Shown here: one piece after another, positions 17,921-26,583 of the stretch
Numbering within the stretch: position 1 is the stretch's first letter
Layout of the letters: each line of letters starts with the position of its first letter
Assembly: GCA_026129405.1 (NCBI GenBank)
Contig: JAHCID010000004.1
Location: forward strand, 330,761-394,760
DNA from: a bacterium
GTDB taxonomy: Bacteria > Desulfobacterota > Binatia > DP-6
Length of the DNA: 64,000 nucleotides
Direction of reading: 5' to 3'
Position numbers and translations under genes: made by a program
Notes under the pieces: model-generated
What the model was told of the DNA's origin: nothing
Database searches by the model: none
Seen by the model: the letters and a program-made list of their open reading frames with translations, nothing else

Positions 17921-18667
17921 ATGTCGTCGCCTCTCCGCTCCCGCCCCGAGCTCGTCGCCAGCCAGCGTGCCCGCCCGCCGTTCGGCGAGCGCACCTTCGC
18001 GCTGCCGGATCCGGCGGTGCGCGTCGGCGTCACCGGCACCGGCGACGATCTTCTGTTGCTGCCCTGGTCGGCGGGCGAGCTGGCGCGCGAGATCGAGGCC
18101 GGCGCCGTGCTCTTCCGGCGTCTCGGCATCGCCCCCGGGATGCGCGTCGCCAACACCCTGCCCGGTGCGCTGACGACGCCCGGTGCGCTCCTCGTCGGCG
18201 ACGTGAACGAGGCGATCGGCGCCCTCGACGTCCCGCTCGGCGAGGTCGACGCGGCGGCGGCGCAGCGCGGCGCCTGGGATCTGGTCGATCGCGTGGAGTG
18301 CGCCGTGCTGATCCTCGAGCCCGCGTCGGCGGCCGCCTTCCTCGCCGCGGCGCCGGAGGTGCCGCGGCCGTGGTGGCAGGGCATCGTGTGGCTCGCGCGC
18401 GGCACCTGGCCGTTGGCGACGCCCGCCGTGCCGGCGACGTTCGCCGGCTGGCAGCGAAGCTGGCTCGCGGTGCCGGAGGTGACGAGCTTCGCCGCGGCGT
18501 CGTGCGCGCGCGCGGCGCTCCACTGCGCCGAGGGGGTGGTCGCGGAGGCGGGGGCGGATGGGCTCGTGCTGTCGGCGCCCGGTGCGCCGTGGCGGTACGC
18601 GAGCGGCGTCGCGACGCGTGTGGGGGCGTGCGACTGCGGTACGCCGGGCGCGGCGCTGCTCGCGTAG
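17921..18667 (+). CDS. Truncated PaaK-like (phenylacetate-CoA ligase family) protein lacking catalytic motifs
   Basis: 248 aa. The N terminus ELVASQRARPPFG (10-22) is nearly identical to ELVASQREHPPFG in the PaaK-like protein encoded at 37840-39117. The following region is also collinear with it (GIAPGMRVANTLPGALTTPG against GVQPGDVAHVTLNYHVMPGG). The protein lacks the ATP-binding SSGTTG-type loop, the mid-domain YG(S/A)E motif and the C-terminal lid. It is therefore either a shortened paralogue with a non-ligase role or a decaying gene; codon usage and an intact frame favour a still-coding gene. It starts 12 bases after ogt. Confidence 0.7.
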   Translation: MSSPLRSRPELVASQRARPPFGERTFALPDPAVRVGVTGTGDDLLLLPWSAGELAREIEAGAVLFRRLGIAPGMRVANTLPGALTTPGALLVGDVNEAIGALDVPLGEVDAAAAQRGAWDLVDRVECAVLILEPASAAAFLAAAPEVPRPWWQGIVWLARGTWPLATPAVPATFAGWQRSWLAVPEVTSFAAASCARAALHCAEGVVAEAGADGLVLSAPGAPWRYASGVATRVGACDCGTPGAALLA

Positions 18668-18720
18668 CCGCCCCCCGTCGTCACCCGCGGCCGCGAAGCA
18701 CGGCGACGTCGCTCAGCCGC

Positions 18721-18945
18721 CGCGCCCTCGCGCATCGCCGCGCAGATGCGGTTCAGGACGTGGACGACGTCGTAGGCGGGGTGGCGGTCGACGATGCCCG
18801 TGAAGTCGCGCAGGTCGGCGAAGAGGATCGCGAGCGGCACCTCCTTCCCCGACTGCAGCCGCAGCTCCTCCGCTTCGATGCGGATCACCTCGGATGCGCT
18901 GCGCACGAGCCGCCGCACCGTGACGTCGGCATGACCGTCTGGCGA
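18721..18945 (-). pseudogene. Fragment of a class III adenylate/guanylate cyclase
   Basis: The minus strand encodes IRIEAEELRLQSGKEVPLAI followed by LFADLRDFTGIVDRHPAYDV and VHVLNRICAAM. This is the opening of a class III cyclase catalytic domain: beta 1 with the first metal Asp in FADLRDFT, then helix 1. The frame has a stop upstream (around 18993), no canonical ATG, and becomes unrelated Arg-rich sequence after about 66 codons. Both the sensory N terminus and most of the catalytic domain are lost, so it cannot be active. It lies between the PaaK-like relic and the EEP-fold gene. Confidence 0.6.
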
Positions 18946-19003
18946 GGTCGCGCCGGGCGAGCCGGGTGCGGCTCGCGGCGTCTCTCCGTGCTACGCTGCC
19001 CGC

Positions 19004-19744
19004 ATGCGACTCCGCGTCGCCACCTTCAATCTCCGCGGCGTCCTCGACCGCTGGCCCGAGCGGCGACCGCTGCTCGTCGACGCCTTCCGTCGCATCGCGC
19101 CGGACGTCGCCGGGCTGCAGGAGGTCGACTTCGCGAACGCGAGGCAGGAGTCGCTGCTCGCGGACGCCGTGCCCGAGCGGCGCTACCAGACGTTCGCTGC
19201 GGAGACGCGGATCGGCTTCGGCAACGCGATTCTCGTCGGCATGGGCACGGGGAGCGCGCACGCGACGCGCGGGCTCGAGTACTGGCGGGTGGCGCAGCGG
19301 GTGCGCATCGCGCTGCCCGGTGGACGCACCCTCTGGTTCGCCAACACGCACCTCCATCACCTGGCCGAGGACGCGCATCTGCGGGTGGAGCAGGCGCGGG
19401 CGGTGTGCGACTTCGTGGCCGCGGCGCCGCCCGACGGCGGCGTCGTGGTCACCGGCGACTTCAACGCGCTCCCGGACGAGGCCTCGTGCGCCGTCATGCG
19501 CGACGCCGGCTTCCGCTCCGCGCATCACGCGGTGCACGGCGACGAGCCGCCGCTCACCTGGCCGTCGGGCATCCAGGCGCCGACGATGGACCTGGACGGC
19601 GCCCGCGGCTGCCTCGACTACGTCTGGGTGCGCGGGCCGGTGCGCGTGCTGGGGGCGCACGTCGCCGCCAACGAGCCGCCCGGACACGACCCGACGATCT
19701 ATCCGAGCGACCACTTCGCGGTGGTCGCTGACCTGGCGCTGTGA
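19004..19744 (+). CDS. Endonuclease/exonuclease/phosphatase (EEP) family hydrolase
   Basis: 246 aa. The EEP fold motifs are clear: VATFNLRGV (metal-binding Asn), GLQEVDF (metal-binding Glu), ANTHLHH, VVTGDFNALPDE (DxN catalytic pair) and the C-terminal YPSDHFAVVADL (SDH His). The family cleaves phosphodiesters in DNA, phosphoinositides or sphingolipids. The short length and lack of DNA-binding insertions argue for a small-molecule or lipid phosphodiesterase, without certainty. There is no signal peptide. It is flanked by a cyclase relic and a convergent kinase-like gene. Confidence 0.92.
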   Translation: MRLRVATFNLRGVLDRWPERRPLLVDAFRRIAPDVAGLQEVDFANARQESLLADAVPERRYQTFAAETRIGFGNAILVGMGTGSAHATRGLEYWRVAQRVRIALPGGRTLWFANTHLHHLAEDAHLRVEQARAVCDFVAAAPPDGGVVVTGDFNALPDEASCAVMRDAGFRSAHHAVHGDEPPLTWPSGIQAPTMDLDGARGCLDYVWVRGPVRVLGAHVAANEPPGHDPTIYPSDHFAVVADLAL

Positions 19745-19822
19745 GGCCCACACGGCGTCGGCGGGCACGCCCTCGCGTCCCGGCTCGCGTGGCGCAGCTT
19801 GCGCCGCGTGCCCGGCGACCCG

Positions 19823-20518
19823 TCAGCCCGAGACCACCGGAGCGGATGGAACGGCGCTGAACGGCGCGGCGCAGGTGCGGAGGCGCGCCGCGCGCACGAT
19901 GGCCTCGACGCACTGATCCACCGTCGCCGCGCCCGAGTCGACGACGACGTCGTACGCAGTGAACGTGTGCACCACCGACACGAGGCCCCGGGCCCGGCCG
20001 AGCACGCGGTCCCCGCGGGCGCGCTCCCGAGACTCGAGGATCGGCAGCGCGCACGTCACGCCGACGCGCAGCACGTCGAGGTCGCCGCAGGCCTCGAGCC
20101 AGGAGTCGTACATCCACTCGTCGGCGATGACGTGGTCGAGGATCACGCGACTGCCCGTCGCCACCAGCGTCCGCACCGTCGGGCCGATGGCCGCGAAGGT
20201 CCGTCGGAACACCGGCCCGAACTCGGCCCGCACGGCCGGCGGCTCACCCGGTGCCGACGTGGTCACGATCCGGCAGCCCTCGTCGATCCACTCGTTGGTC
20301 TCGGATCGCGCCGGGCCGTCGGCGCCGCGGTAGTAGCGCGCCGCGTGCGCGAACACGAAGTCGTCGAAGGAGAGGCGGAGAAAGGGCTCGGCGATCCGCG
20401 CCTGCAGGGCGCGCGCGATCGTCGTCTTCCCCGCGCTGGAGGGTCCGTTCAGCAGGATCACCTGGGGACCGGGCGCCGGGGCCGGGGAAGTCGACGGGGT
20501 CGCCATGCCGACATACAT
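19823..20518 (-). CDS. Chloramphenicol phosphotransferase-like P-loop protein
   Basis: 231 aa; a second ATG at 20506 would shorten it by 4 residues. The Walker A motif GPSSAGKTT is at 25-33, followed by LRLSFDDFV and, mid-protein, VILDHVIADEWMYDSWL and VLRVGVTCALPILESRERAR. These match the CPT-like kinase family, which includes the Streptomyces venezuelae chloramphenicol 3-O-phosphotransferase. The resistance substrate is not implied by family alone; many members have unknown alcohol substrates. It stands alone between mtgA (same strand) and a convergent EEP gene. Confidence 0.85.
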   Translation of the reverse strand: MYVGMATPSTSPAPAPGPQVILLNGPSSAGKTTIARALQARIAEPFLRLSFDDFVFAHAARYYRGADGPARSETNEWIDEGCRIVTTSAPGEPPAVRAEFGPVFRRTFAAIGPTVRTLVATGSRVILDHVIADEWMYDSWLEACGDLDVLRVGVTCALPILESRERARGDRVLGRARGLVSVVHTFTAYDVVVDSGAATVDQCVEAIVRAARLRTCAAPFSAVPSAPVVSG

Positions 20519-20575
20519 CGGTCGGCGGGGCGGATCTCTGGAGCGCCGGGCCGAAGCGCCCGGCCACCCTGGCCG

Positions 20576-21265
20576 CTACTCGAGCTGCCGCAGGTCGACG
20601 TCGCGGGCCCAGCCCGCGATGCGCCGCGCGCGCGCCGCCAGGTAGCGCGTCGGCCGAGCGGGATCCCAGCGCAGCGGCGACGGCAGCATCGCGGCGAGGA
20701 GCGCCGCCTGCTGCGCCGACAGCCGCGCCGCCGGGACCCCGAACCAATGCTGCGCCGCCGCCTCCGCGCCGTAGACGCCGCGACCCCACTCGGCGACGTT
20801 CAGGTACACCTCGAGGATGCGCCGCTTGGGCCAGCAGAGCTCGAGCAGCGCCGTGAACCAGAGCTCGAGTCCCTTCCGCACCCAGGTGCGGCCCTGCCAG
20901 AGGAACACGTTGCGGGCGCACTGCATGGTGATGGTGCTCGCCCCGCGCTGCCGGCGGCCGGCGTTGCGACGGTTGTACTCGCGAGCTTCCTCCACCGCGC
21001 GCCAGTCGACGCCGTGGTGTGTGAAGAAGCGCGCGTCCTCCGCCGCGATCACCGCGCGCGGCAGGGCAGGGGCGATCTCGCGCAGCGGCACCCAGTCCTT
21101 GGCGACGCCCACCGGCTCGCCGGCCAGGAGCGAGTCGACGCCGCGGATCACCATGAGCGGCGTCAGCAGCGGCGGAACGACGCGGACGACCATGACGGCG
21201 AGCAACGACAGGCCGACGAAGGCCAGTACCGCCCCGCCGAGCCACCGCACCACCGTCCGCAGCAC
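20576..21265 (-). CDS. mtgA: Monofunctional biosynthetic peptidoglycan transglycosylase
   Basis: 229 aa, the usual MtgA length. An N-terminal membrane anchor ([20 protein letters not shown]) is followed by a GT51 domain with catalytic Glu in [15 protein letters not shown], then [32 protein letters not shown] and [14 protein letters not shown], all conserved GT51 motifs. It polymerises lipid II into glycan strands at the inner membrane, without transpeptidase activity. It is transcribed away from the substrate-binding protein gene, and no cell-wall neighbour is seen. Confidence 0.95.
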   Translation of the reverse strand: MLRTVVRWLGGAVLAFVGLSLLAVMVVRVVPPLLTPLMVIRGVDSLLAGEPVGVAKDWVPLREIAPALPRAVIAAEDARFFTHHGVDWRAVEEAREYNRRNAGRRQRGASTITMQCARNVFLWQGRTWVRKGLELWFTALLELCWPKRRILEVYLNVAEWGRGVYGAEAAAQHWFGVPAARLSAQQAALLAAMLPSPLRWDPARPTRYLAARARRIAGWARDVDLRQLE

Positions 21266-21353
21266 GCAGCGCTCTTAGCCGAGCCCGCGTCGCGCGCAAG
21301 TGCGACGCGGCGCGCGCTTGTCGCCGTCGAACGACCCGGTGTAGCCACGCGCC

Positions 21354-22478
21354 ATGGCCCAGCGCACCCTGCCGCACGGACTCCAGTTCGCGCCGACGAA
21401 GATCGGCGTGCTGATCGACCTCGACATGGGCACCAAGGCGGACTTCCTCGCCTGCCTGCGCTTCGCCTTCGACGAGGCGCACGCCGACGGCACGATCCTG
21501 CGGCCCGTCGAGCTGATCGTCGAGGAGGCGATCGGGCTGCCGCGGCTCGAGGCGAAGAACACGATCGACGGCTACCGGCGCCTCGTCGACGCGGGCGTGC
21601 TGTGCACGATCGGTCCGCTCATCACCGACAACTCGCTGGCGCTGGCGCCGGTGATCGATCGTACCGGCGTGCCGGCCGTCACCTGGACGGGCACGGATCG
21701 CTACCACGGCGAGTACTGCTTCAACCTCGGCAACGGCGGCCTCGCCGAGGAAGCCGCGATCATGGCGACGTGGATCCGGCGCATGGGCTACCGCCGCGTC
21801 GGCATGATCCACGAGCAGAGCCCGGGCGGCGTCGAATACGCGTCGAGCTTCCGGTGGTACGCGGCCAGGGAGAAGCTCGACATCCTGATCGAGGCCTACA
21901 CGACGCAGATCCCCGACGACCTCGAGATCGTGCTGCGCAAGATCCGCGAACAGAGCCCCGACTGCCTCGCGTACCTCGGCTACGGCTACCCGACGATCCT
22001 CATGCGCCCGATCTTCGAGCGCATGGGCTGGGATCCACCGCGTATCATGACCACCGCCTTCCAGTTCTGCTACGCGAAGCCGGAGTGGATGGCGGCGCTC
22101 GAGGGCTGGGTCGGCGTCGATCAGATGTGCGAGCACAACCCGCTCCTGCGGCCGACGTTCGACCGCTTCGCGCAGGCCGTCGGCAAGCGCGCCGACCACA
22201 CCGTCACCGCGCTCACCTACGACACCGCGCGCCTGATCGCCGAGGGCCTCGCGCGCGCGCCGCTGCTGACGCCGGAGGGCGTGAAGCAGGGGCTCGAGAA
22301 GGTCCGCATGCTGCCCGCCGTCAACGGCGGACCGCGTACGCACATGAGCCTCGGGCCGTGGGACCACAAGGCGTACAAGGGCGACTGGCTGCTCCTGCGT
22401 CGCATCGCGGGCGGCCGCACGGTGTTCGTCGACCTGCACGACCCGGTGGCGACGACGCGGCCCGGCGCTTGCGCGTGA
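21354..22478 (+). CDS. Type 1 periplasmic-binding-protein-fold protein without signal peptide
   Basis: 374 aa. The fold is that of branched-chain amino acid (Leu/Ile/Val) binding proteins: KIGVLIDLDMG at the N terminus, VDAGVLCTIGPLITDNSLAL, PAVTWTGTDRYHGEYCFN, GYRRVGMIHEQSPGG and LTYDTARLIAEGL. Unlike an ABC transporter receptor it has no signal peptide or lipobox; the start is supported by the directly adjacent fold core. No permease or ATPase gene is near. It may act as a cytoplasmic ligand sensor or depend on an unrecognised export route. The ligand is unknown. Confidence 0.85.
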   Translation: MAQRTLPHGLQFAPTKIGVLIDLDMGTKADFLACLRFAFDEAHADGTILRPVELIVEEAIGLPRLEAKNTIDGYRRLVDAGVLCTIGPLITDNSLALAPVIDRTGVPAVTWTGTDRYHGEYCFNLGNGGLAEEAAIMATWIRRMGYRRVGMIHEQSPGGVEYASSFRWYAAREKLDILIEAYTTQIPDDLEIVLRKIREQSPDCLAYLGYGYPTILMRPIFERMGWDPPRIMTTAFQFCYAKPEWMAALEGWVGVDQMCEHNPLLRPTFDRFAQAVGKRADHTVTALTYDTARLIAEGLARAPLLTPEGVKQGLEKVRMLPAVNGGPRTHMSLGPWDHKAYKGDWLLLRRIAGGRTVFVDLHDPVATTRPGACA

Positions 22479-22645
22479 ACGGCAGCGCGCGCTCTCGGCG
22501 GGTCGAGCCCCGGCTGGATCGCATTTCTACAATGCGCGGTGGGCGCGACGGGCGCACGCTGCGATTTCGCGGGCCTGCCGCTGGCACGGCCGATGCTGTT
22601 CCCCTCCGTCCGCGATCACATCATCGCTTCGAGAGGGGATTCGAC

Positions 22646-22783
22646 ATGAAGCTCCATCGCTACGAGCGCGACGCCGAGAGTGGACGGGTCGGCTATCTCG
22701 TCCTCTACCTGCTGGGGGCTCCCGTGGGTCTGCTGCTGCTGCTCTGGGTGCTGCTCGGCAACAACCTGATCGGTCCGGGCTGA
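22646..22783 (+). CDS. Small single-pass membrane protein (45 aa)
   Basis: The 45-codon frame starts at an ATG preceded by gagagggg at suitable spacing. The sequence begins MKLHRYERDAESGRVGY and continues into one hydrophobic helix (LVLYLLGAPVGLLLLLWVLL) ending GNNLIGPG. A charged N terminus and a single hydrophobic span suggest an inner-membrane miniprotein. I do not recognise a family. Support is the ribosome site, helix composition and absence of a competing gene. Confidence 0.55.
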   Translation: MKLHRYERDAESGRVGYLVLYLLGAPVGLLLLLWVLLGNNLIGPG

Positions 22784-22891
22784 GTCCACGTCGGCCGGCG
22801 CCGCCGTTCCGCGTTGCCTGCGCGGCGCCGCGGACGGCGCGCCGCCGGCGCGGTTCATTCGACGCTCGTCGCGCGTCGCCGTCGCCATGAA

Positions 22892-22925
22892 GGCCTGCAT
22901 CGCAGGCCGCGCACTCCGCGTGCGC
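22892..22925 (+). promoter_or_regulatory. Tandem hairpins in the leader of the choice-of-anchor A gene
   Basis: ggcctgc-atc-gcaggcc (22892-22908) is followed without gap by gcgcac-tccgc-gtgcgc (22909-22925). Both stems are perfect. They lie about 160 bases before the ATG at 23083, in a 299-base gap with locally lower GC (gaagctatctggctatggc). I find no match to c-di-GMP, cobalamin or other riboswitch consensus that I know. A structured leader is possible but unproven. Confidence 0.35.
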
Positions 22926-23082
22926 AGTGGAGCGGGTGAAGCTATCTGGCTATGGCACCTGCGGGTTCCGAGGCGCGAGCATGCGGTTTGCGCCTTGTGG
23001 AGGGCGCGTTGCTCCGGGTACGTCTCTGCGCGCCGCAGCATCCCCGCCGCACGATCCCACCCCCCACGGAGCCCGCAGACAA

Positions 23083-24930
23083 ATGGTCCTTCCCAAGTCG
23101 AGCCGTGTCCGGCTCGCCGCCGCCCTCCTCGTCCCCGTTCTCGCCCTCACCCTCGCGACCCCGGCCCGCGCCGACGTCGCCGCCGCACTCGCGGCGATGG
23201 CCCACTACGACCTCATCACGCTCGAGGATCTGTCGACGAGCTCCGAGGTCGAAGGCCGCACGTGGGTCGGCGGCAGCATCGTCAGCGGCACCTCCGCGAA
23301 CTTTGCGATCCACCTCGCGGTGCCGCCGAACGACGACACGCTCGTCGTCGTCGGCCAGATCGTCGCCGGCAACCCGCTCCAGCTCCAGAGCGGCAGCGCG
23401 CGCGTCGGCGGCAGCACCAACGGCCGCACGATCAACTTCAACGGCGGCGGCGCCCTCGTCCCCGATCCGTCGCTGTCCGACGCGCAGATGACCGCCGACC
23501 TCCAGGGCGCCACGGCCACCATCGGCGCGATGCCTGCCAACAACGCGGTGACGCTGCCGGGTGACCAGCCCGGGCCGGCCCGCTTCCAGGTGACGACGAC
23601 CGACGCCTGCGGCACCGCGGTGTTCACGGTCGCGGCGTCCGCGCTCTTCGGCAACTCGAAGGTGCAGCAGATCGAGCTCACGCCCGGAAGCGCGCAGACG
23701 ATCGTCATCAACGTCACGGGCACGACGGTCGACTGGCAGTTCGGCAACCTGGTCAGCGCCTTCACGCAGGCGACCTGGCGCAGTCGGGTGCTGTGGAACT
23801 TCCCCCAAGCCACCAGCATCAATCTCAACGCGCGCAACCTGATGGGCGCCATCCTGGCGCCGTACGCCGCCGTGACGACCCAGGCCAACATCGACGGCTC
23901 GACCGCGGTCCGCGCGCTGACGACGTCCTCGGAGATCCACCAGCCCGAGTTCACCGGCAACCTCGCGTGCCTCCCGACCACCACGACGACGCTGCCGACC
24001 ACGACGACGACGCTGGCGACGACCACCACGACGACGTCGACGAGCACCACGACGCTGCCGACCACGACGACGACGCTGGCGACGACCACCACGACGACGT
24101 CGACGAGCAGCACCACGACCACCGTGGACCCGACCACGACCACGTCGACGTCCACGACCACGACGAGCAGCACGACGACCACGACCGTGCCCGACCAGGC
24201 GTGCGGCTGCGCCGCCGCCTTCCGCGTCGCGTACGAGTCGAAGATCAACAACGACGCCTCGGTGAGCGGCGGCGTCACGGTCAACATGCCGCGCGGACGC
24301 ATCAACACCGGACGCAACGTGCGCTTCGCCGACGGCAGCGTGCTGGTCGCCGATCGGGTGTCGCTGGGACATGCGGTCGACGCGTTCTCCGTGCTGGCGA
24401 ACACGCTGTCGATCGGCCAGAACGGCGTCGTGCGCGGCGCGACCGGTCCCGCGCCGGCGCTGCCGCTGGCGGAGCCGTTCTGCGAGATCCCGACGTTCAC
24501 CTGCGGCGGCGACGAGATCCGCGTCCTCCCGGGGACCACCGTCGGGCCGCTGGCGCCCGGCCGCTACGGCAGCGTGCGCATCCTGAACGGCGGGACGCTG
24601 CTGCTTGCCCCGGGCACCTACGAGTTCTGCAGCGTCACCATGGGACGCGGTGCCCGGCTGGCCACCGACGGCGTCACGACGCTGAACGTAGTCTCGAAGC
24701 TCACCGTCGGGTCGGGCTCGCGTCTGACCCCGGCCGACCCGCAGGGTCCGATGCCGGTCATCAACCTGGCCGGACACTCGGGCCGCGTCAGCCAGGGGGC
24801 GGTGCTGCGCGCGGCGCTGAACGCCCCGCACGCGAAGCTGACCTTCGGGCGTGACTCGACGCTGCTCGGCTGCTTCTGCGCCAGCCGCCAGAAGTCCGAC
24901 AAGCACATCACCCTCGCCTGCGTGCTCTGA
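23083..24930 (+). CDS. Secreted choice-of-anchor A family protein with Thr-rich linker
   Basis: 615 aa from the ATG that begins a clear signal peptide (hydrophobic LAAALLVPVLALTLATPARA). The N-terminal domain (about 30-300) matches choice-of-anchor A proteins: YDLITLEDLSTSSEVEGRTW, VGGSIVSG, ALFGNSKVQQIEL and NLMGAILAPYAAVTTQANI. A ~75-residue linker of TTTTTLPTTTTTLATTTTTT-type repeats follows. The C-terminal half (about 400-615), with GRYGSVRILNGGTLLLAPG, looks like a beta-helix or polymer-forming fold. It is probably a surface or matrix adhesin. The near-perfect DNA repeats in the linker (24000-24110) are prone to slippage. Confidence 0.85.
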   Translation: MVLPKSSRVRLAAALLVPVLALTLATPARADVAAALAAMAHYDLITLEDLSTSSEVEGRTWVGGSIVSGTSANFAIHLAVPPNDDTLVVVGQIVAGNPLQLQSGSARVGGSTNGRTINFNGGGALVPDPSLSDAQMTADLQGATATIGAMPANNAVTLPGDQPGPARFQVTTTDACGTAVFTVAASALFGNSKVQQIELTPGSAQTIVINVTGTTVDWQFGNLVSAFTQATWRSRVLWNFPQATSINLNARNLMGAILAPYAAVTTQANIDGSTAVRALTTSSEIHQPEFTGNLACLPTTTTTLPTTTTTLATTTTTTSTSTTTLPTTTTTLATTTTTTSTSSTTTTVDPTTTTSTSTTTTSSTTTTTVPDQACGCAAAFRVAYESKINNDASVSGGVTVNMPRGRINTGRNVRFADGSVLVADRVSLGHAVDAFSVLANTLSIGQNGVVRGATGPAPALPLAEPFCEIPTFTCGGDEIRVLPGTTVGPLAPGRYGSVRILNGGTLLLAPGTYEFCSVTMGRGARLATDGVTTLNVVSKLTVGSGSRLTPADPQGPMPVINLAGHSGRVSQGAVLRAALNAPHAKLTFGRDSTLLGCFCASRQKSDKHITLACVL

Positions 24931-24936
24931 GCGATC

Positions 24937-24968
24937 GGGACCCGCGCGGCGGCCGCCGTGCGGGTCCC
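24937..24968 (+). terminator. Rho-independent-type terminator after the choice-of-anchor A gene
   Basis: gggacccgc (24937-24945) pairs exactly with gcgggtccc (24960-24968); the loop itself folds as cggcgg/ccgccg. It is followed by cttt. It lies 6 bases after the stop codon. Confidence 0.7.
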
Positions 24969-25002
24969 CTTTGCCGGGCGCCGCGGCGGGCGATAGCTTC
25001 CC

Positions 25003-26583
25003 GTGCCGGTGCGCGACACGGAGCAGTTCGCCTTCGGCGACCGAGGACCCTGGGAGATCGAGCCGGCCGCCGTCGCGTGGCGGGCGGACGTGGCGCGGCT
25101 GCGCGCGGCCTCCCGGGAGGCGGTGCCGGCCATGGTCGCGCGCCGCTCAATGCCCCCGCTCGGGCGCTTCACGGAGGCGGCGGCGCGGATCGGCGGCGGG
25201 CTCGCGCTGTGGGCGCTGCGCGAGCGCCGCGGGGACGGCGTCCGCTCGCGCCAGGGGCTCTCGCGGCGGCTCCGTCGTGCCTTCGAGCGCCTCGGCCCGG
25301 CCTACATCAAGCTCGGCCAGATCGTGTCGTCCGGGCACGGGCTCTTCCCGCCGGAGCTGGTCGAGGAGTTCAAGAAGTGCCGCGACCAGGTGCCGCCGGA
25401 GCCGTTCGACGTCGTTCGCCGCGTCGTCGAGGAGGACCTCGGCGCGCCGCTCGAATCGGTGTTCGCCTCGTTCGAGCGCGTCTGTCTCGCGGCGGCGTCG
25501 ATCGCGCAGGTGCACGCGGCGCGACTGCGCACCGGCGAGGACGTCGTCGTGAAGGTGCAGCGGCCGGCGGTCGCGCGGCGGGTGCACGAGGACGTCGCCG
25601 CCATGGCCTGGATCGCCCCGCTCCTCGTCGGCCGCATCCCGGTGGCCGCGCTCGCGAACCCGCCCGCGCTGGTCGAGCTGTTCGCCGAGACCATCGTCGA
25701 GGAGCTCGACTTCCGGCTCGAGGCCGAGAACATGCTCGACGTCGCCCGCGTCCTGTGCGAGGCGGGGCAGCGCATCGTCGTGGTGCCGCGGCCGCATCCC
25801 ACGCTGGTCACGCGCCGCGTGCTCGTGATGGAGCGCCTGCACGGCTTCAAGTACGACGACGTCGCCGGCATGCGGGCGGCGGGCGTCGATACCGAGGCGG
25901 TCGTGCACTCGCTGCTCATCGCCTTCCTCGAGGGCGCGATGATCTTCGGCGTCTTCCACGGCGACCTCCACGGCGGCAACCTCTTCGTCATGCGCGACGG
26001 CCGCGTCGCGCTGTTCGACTACGGCATCACCGGGCGCATGGACGAGCCCCAGCGTCTCGCGTTCCTGCGCATGATGATGACGGGGGCGGTGAACGACGTC
26101 CGCGGGCAGCTCGAGGCCTTTCGTGATCTCGGCGCGCTGCCGCCCGACGCCGATCTCGACGAGGTCATGCGCCTGCTGCGCATCGACGAGCCCGTGCAGG
26201 ATCCGACCAAGCTCTCGAGCGAGGACCTGGTGCACGAGATCCAGCGGCTCCTGAAGGGTCTCCTCGGCCTGGGCGCCCGCCTGCCGAAGCATCTCATGCT
26301 CTACGTGAAGGGCATGCTCTTCTTCGACGGCGCCATCACCACGCTCGCGCCCGACGTCAACCTGCTCGACGAGGTCGTGCGCATCTACGGCTACTTCGCG
26401 GTGAACCACGGCGCGCGCATCATGGGCGACATCGGCTTCGATCCGACGCGGACGACGGTCGACCTCGACGGCATCCGCCGCGCCGTGGGACTCGACGGCG
26501 AGGTGGCGTCGCTGACCCAGCGCGAGGTGCAGGAGCGCCGTGCCGTGATCCAGCAGCGCCTCGAAGAGGCGGGGCGGCGCTAG
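25003..26583 (+). CDS. ABC1/AarF (UbiB-type) atypical protein kinase
   Basis: 526 aa, GTG start. ABC1-family motifs are in order: the KxGQ motif in YIKLGQIVSSGHGLFP, the Ala-rich nucleotide loop CLAAASIAQVHAA, the ATP-binding Lys in EDVVVKVQRP, FRLEAENM, VFHGDLHGGNLFV (catalytic loop) and LFDYGITGRM (DFG equivalent). UbiB/ABC1 proteins support quinone biosynthesis or lipid trafficking and are membrane-linked, although only a short hydrophobic stretch is visible at the C terminus. The stop codon TAG is supplied by the left arm of the palindromic element at 26580. Confidence 0.93.
   Translation: MPVRDTEQFAFGDRGPWEIEPAAVAWRADVARLRAASREAVPAMVARRSMPPLGRFTEAAARIGGGLALWALRERRGDGVRSRQGLSRRLRRAFERLGPAYIKLGQIVSSGHGLFPPELVEEFKKCRDQVPPEPFDVVRRVVEEDLGAPLESVFASFERVCLAAASIAQVHAARLRTGEDVVVKVQRPAVARRVHEDVAAMAWIAPLLVGRIPVAALANPPALVELFAETIVEELDFRLEAENMLDVARVLCEAGQRIVVVPRPHPTLVTRRVLVMERLHGFKYDDVAGMRAAGVDTEAVVHSLLIAFLEGAMIFGVFHGDLHGGNLFVMRDGRVALFDYGITGRMDEPQRLAFLRMMMTGAVNDVRGQLEAFRDLGALPPDADLDEVMRLLRIDEPVQDPTKLSSEDLVHEIQRLLKGLLGLGARLPKHLMLYVKGMLFFDGAITTLAPDVNLLDEVVRIYGYFAVNHGARIMGDIGFDPTRTTVDLDGIRRAVGLDGEVASLTQREVQERRAVIQQRLEEAGRR

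Noticed and set aside
16385..18523. Long minus-strand extension upstream of the Cys-rich secreted protein
   Set aside because: The extension is antisense to ogt and the PaaK-like gene; the signal peptide at 17290 gives a natural start.
19799..22783. A 994-codon plus-strand frame covering the CPT-like and mtgA genes and the substrate-binding gene
   Set aside because: It is antisense or out of frame to genes with clear motifs; only its last 45 codons look like a separate small gene (22646-22783).
22784..23082. c-di-GMP (GEMM) or cobalamin riboswitch before the adhesin gene
   Set aside because: The conserved GEMM and B12 box sequences are missing; retained only as an unassigned structured leader.
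24000..24180. Tandem short repeats resembling a minisatellite or CRISPR-like array
   Set aside because: The repeats are in-frame Thr codons of a linker; there are no regular spacers or cas genes.
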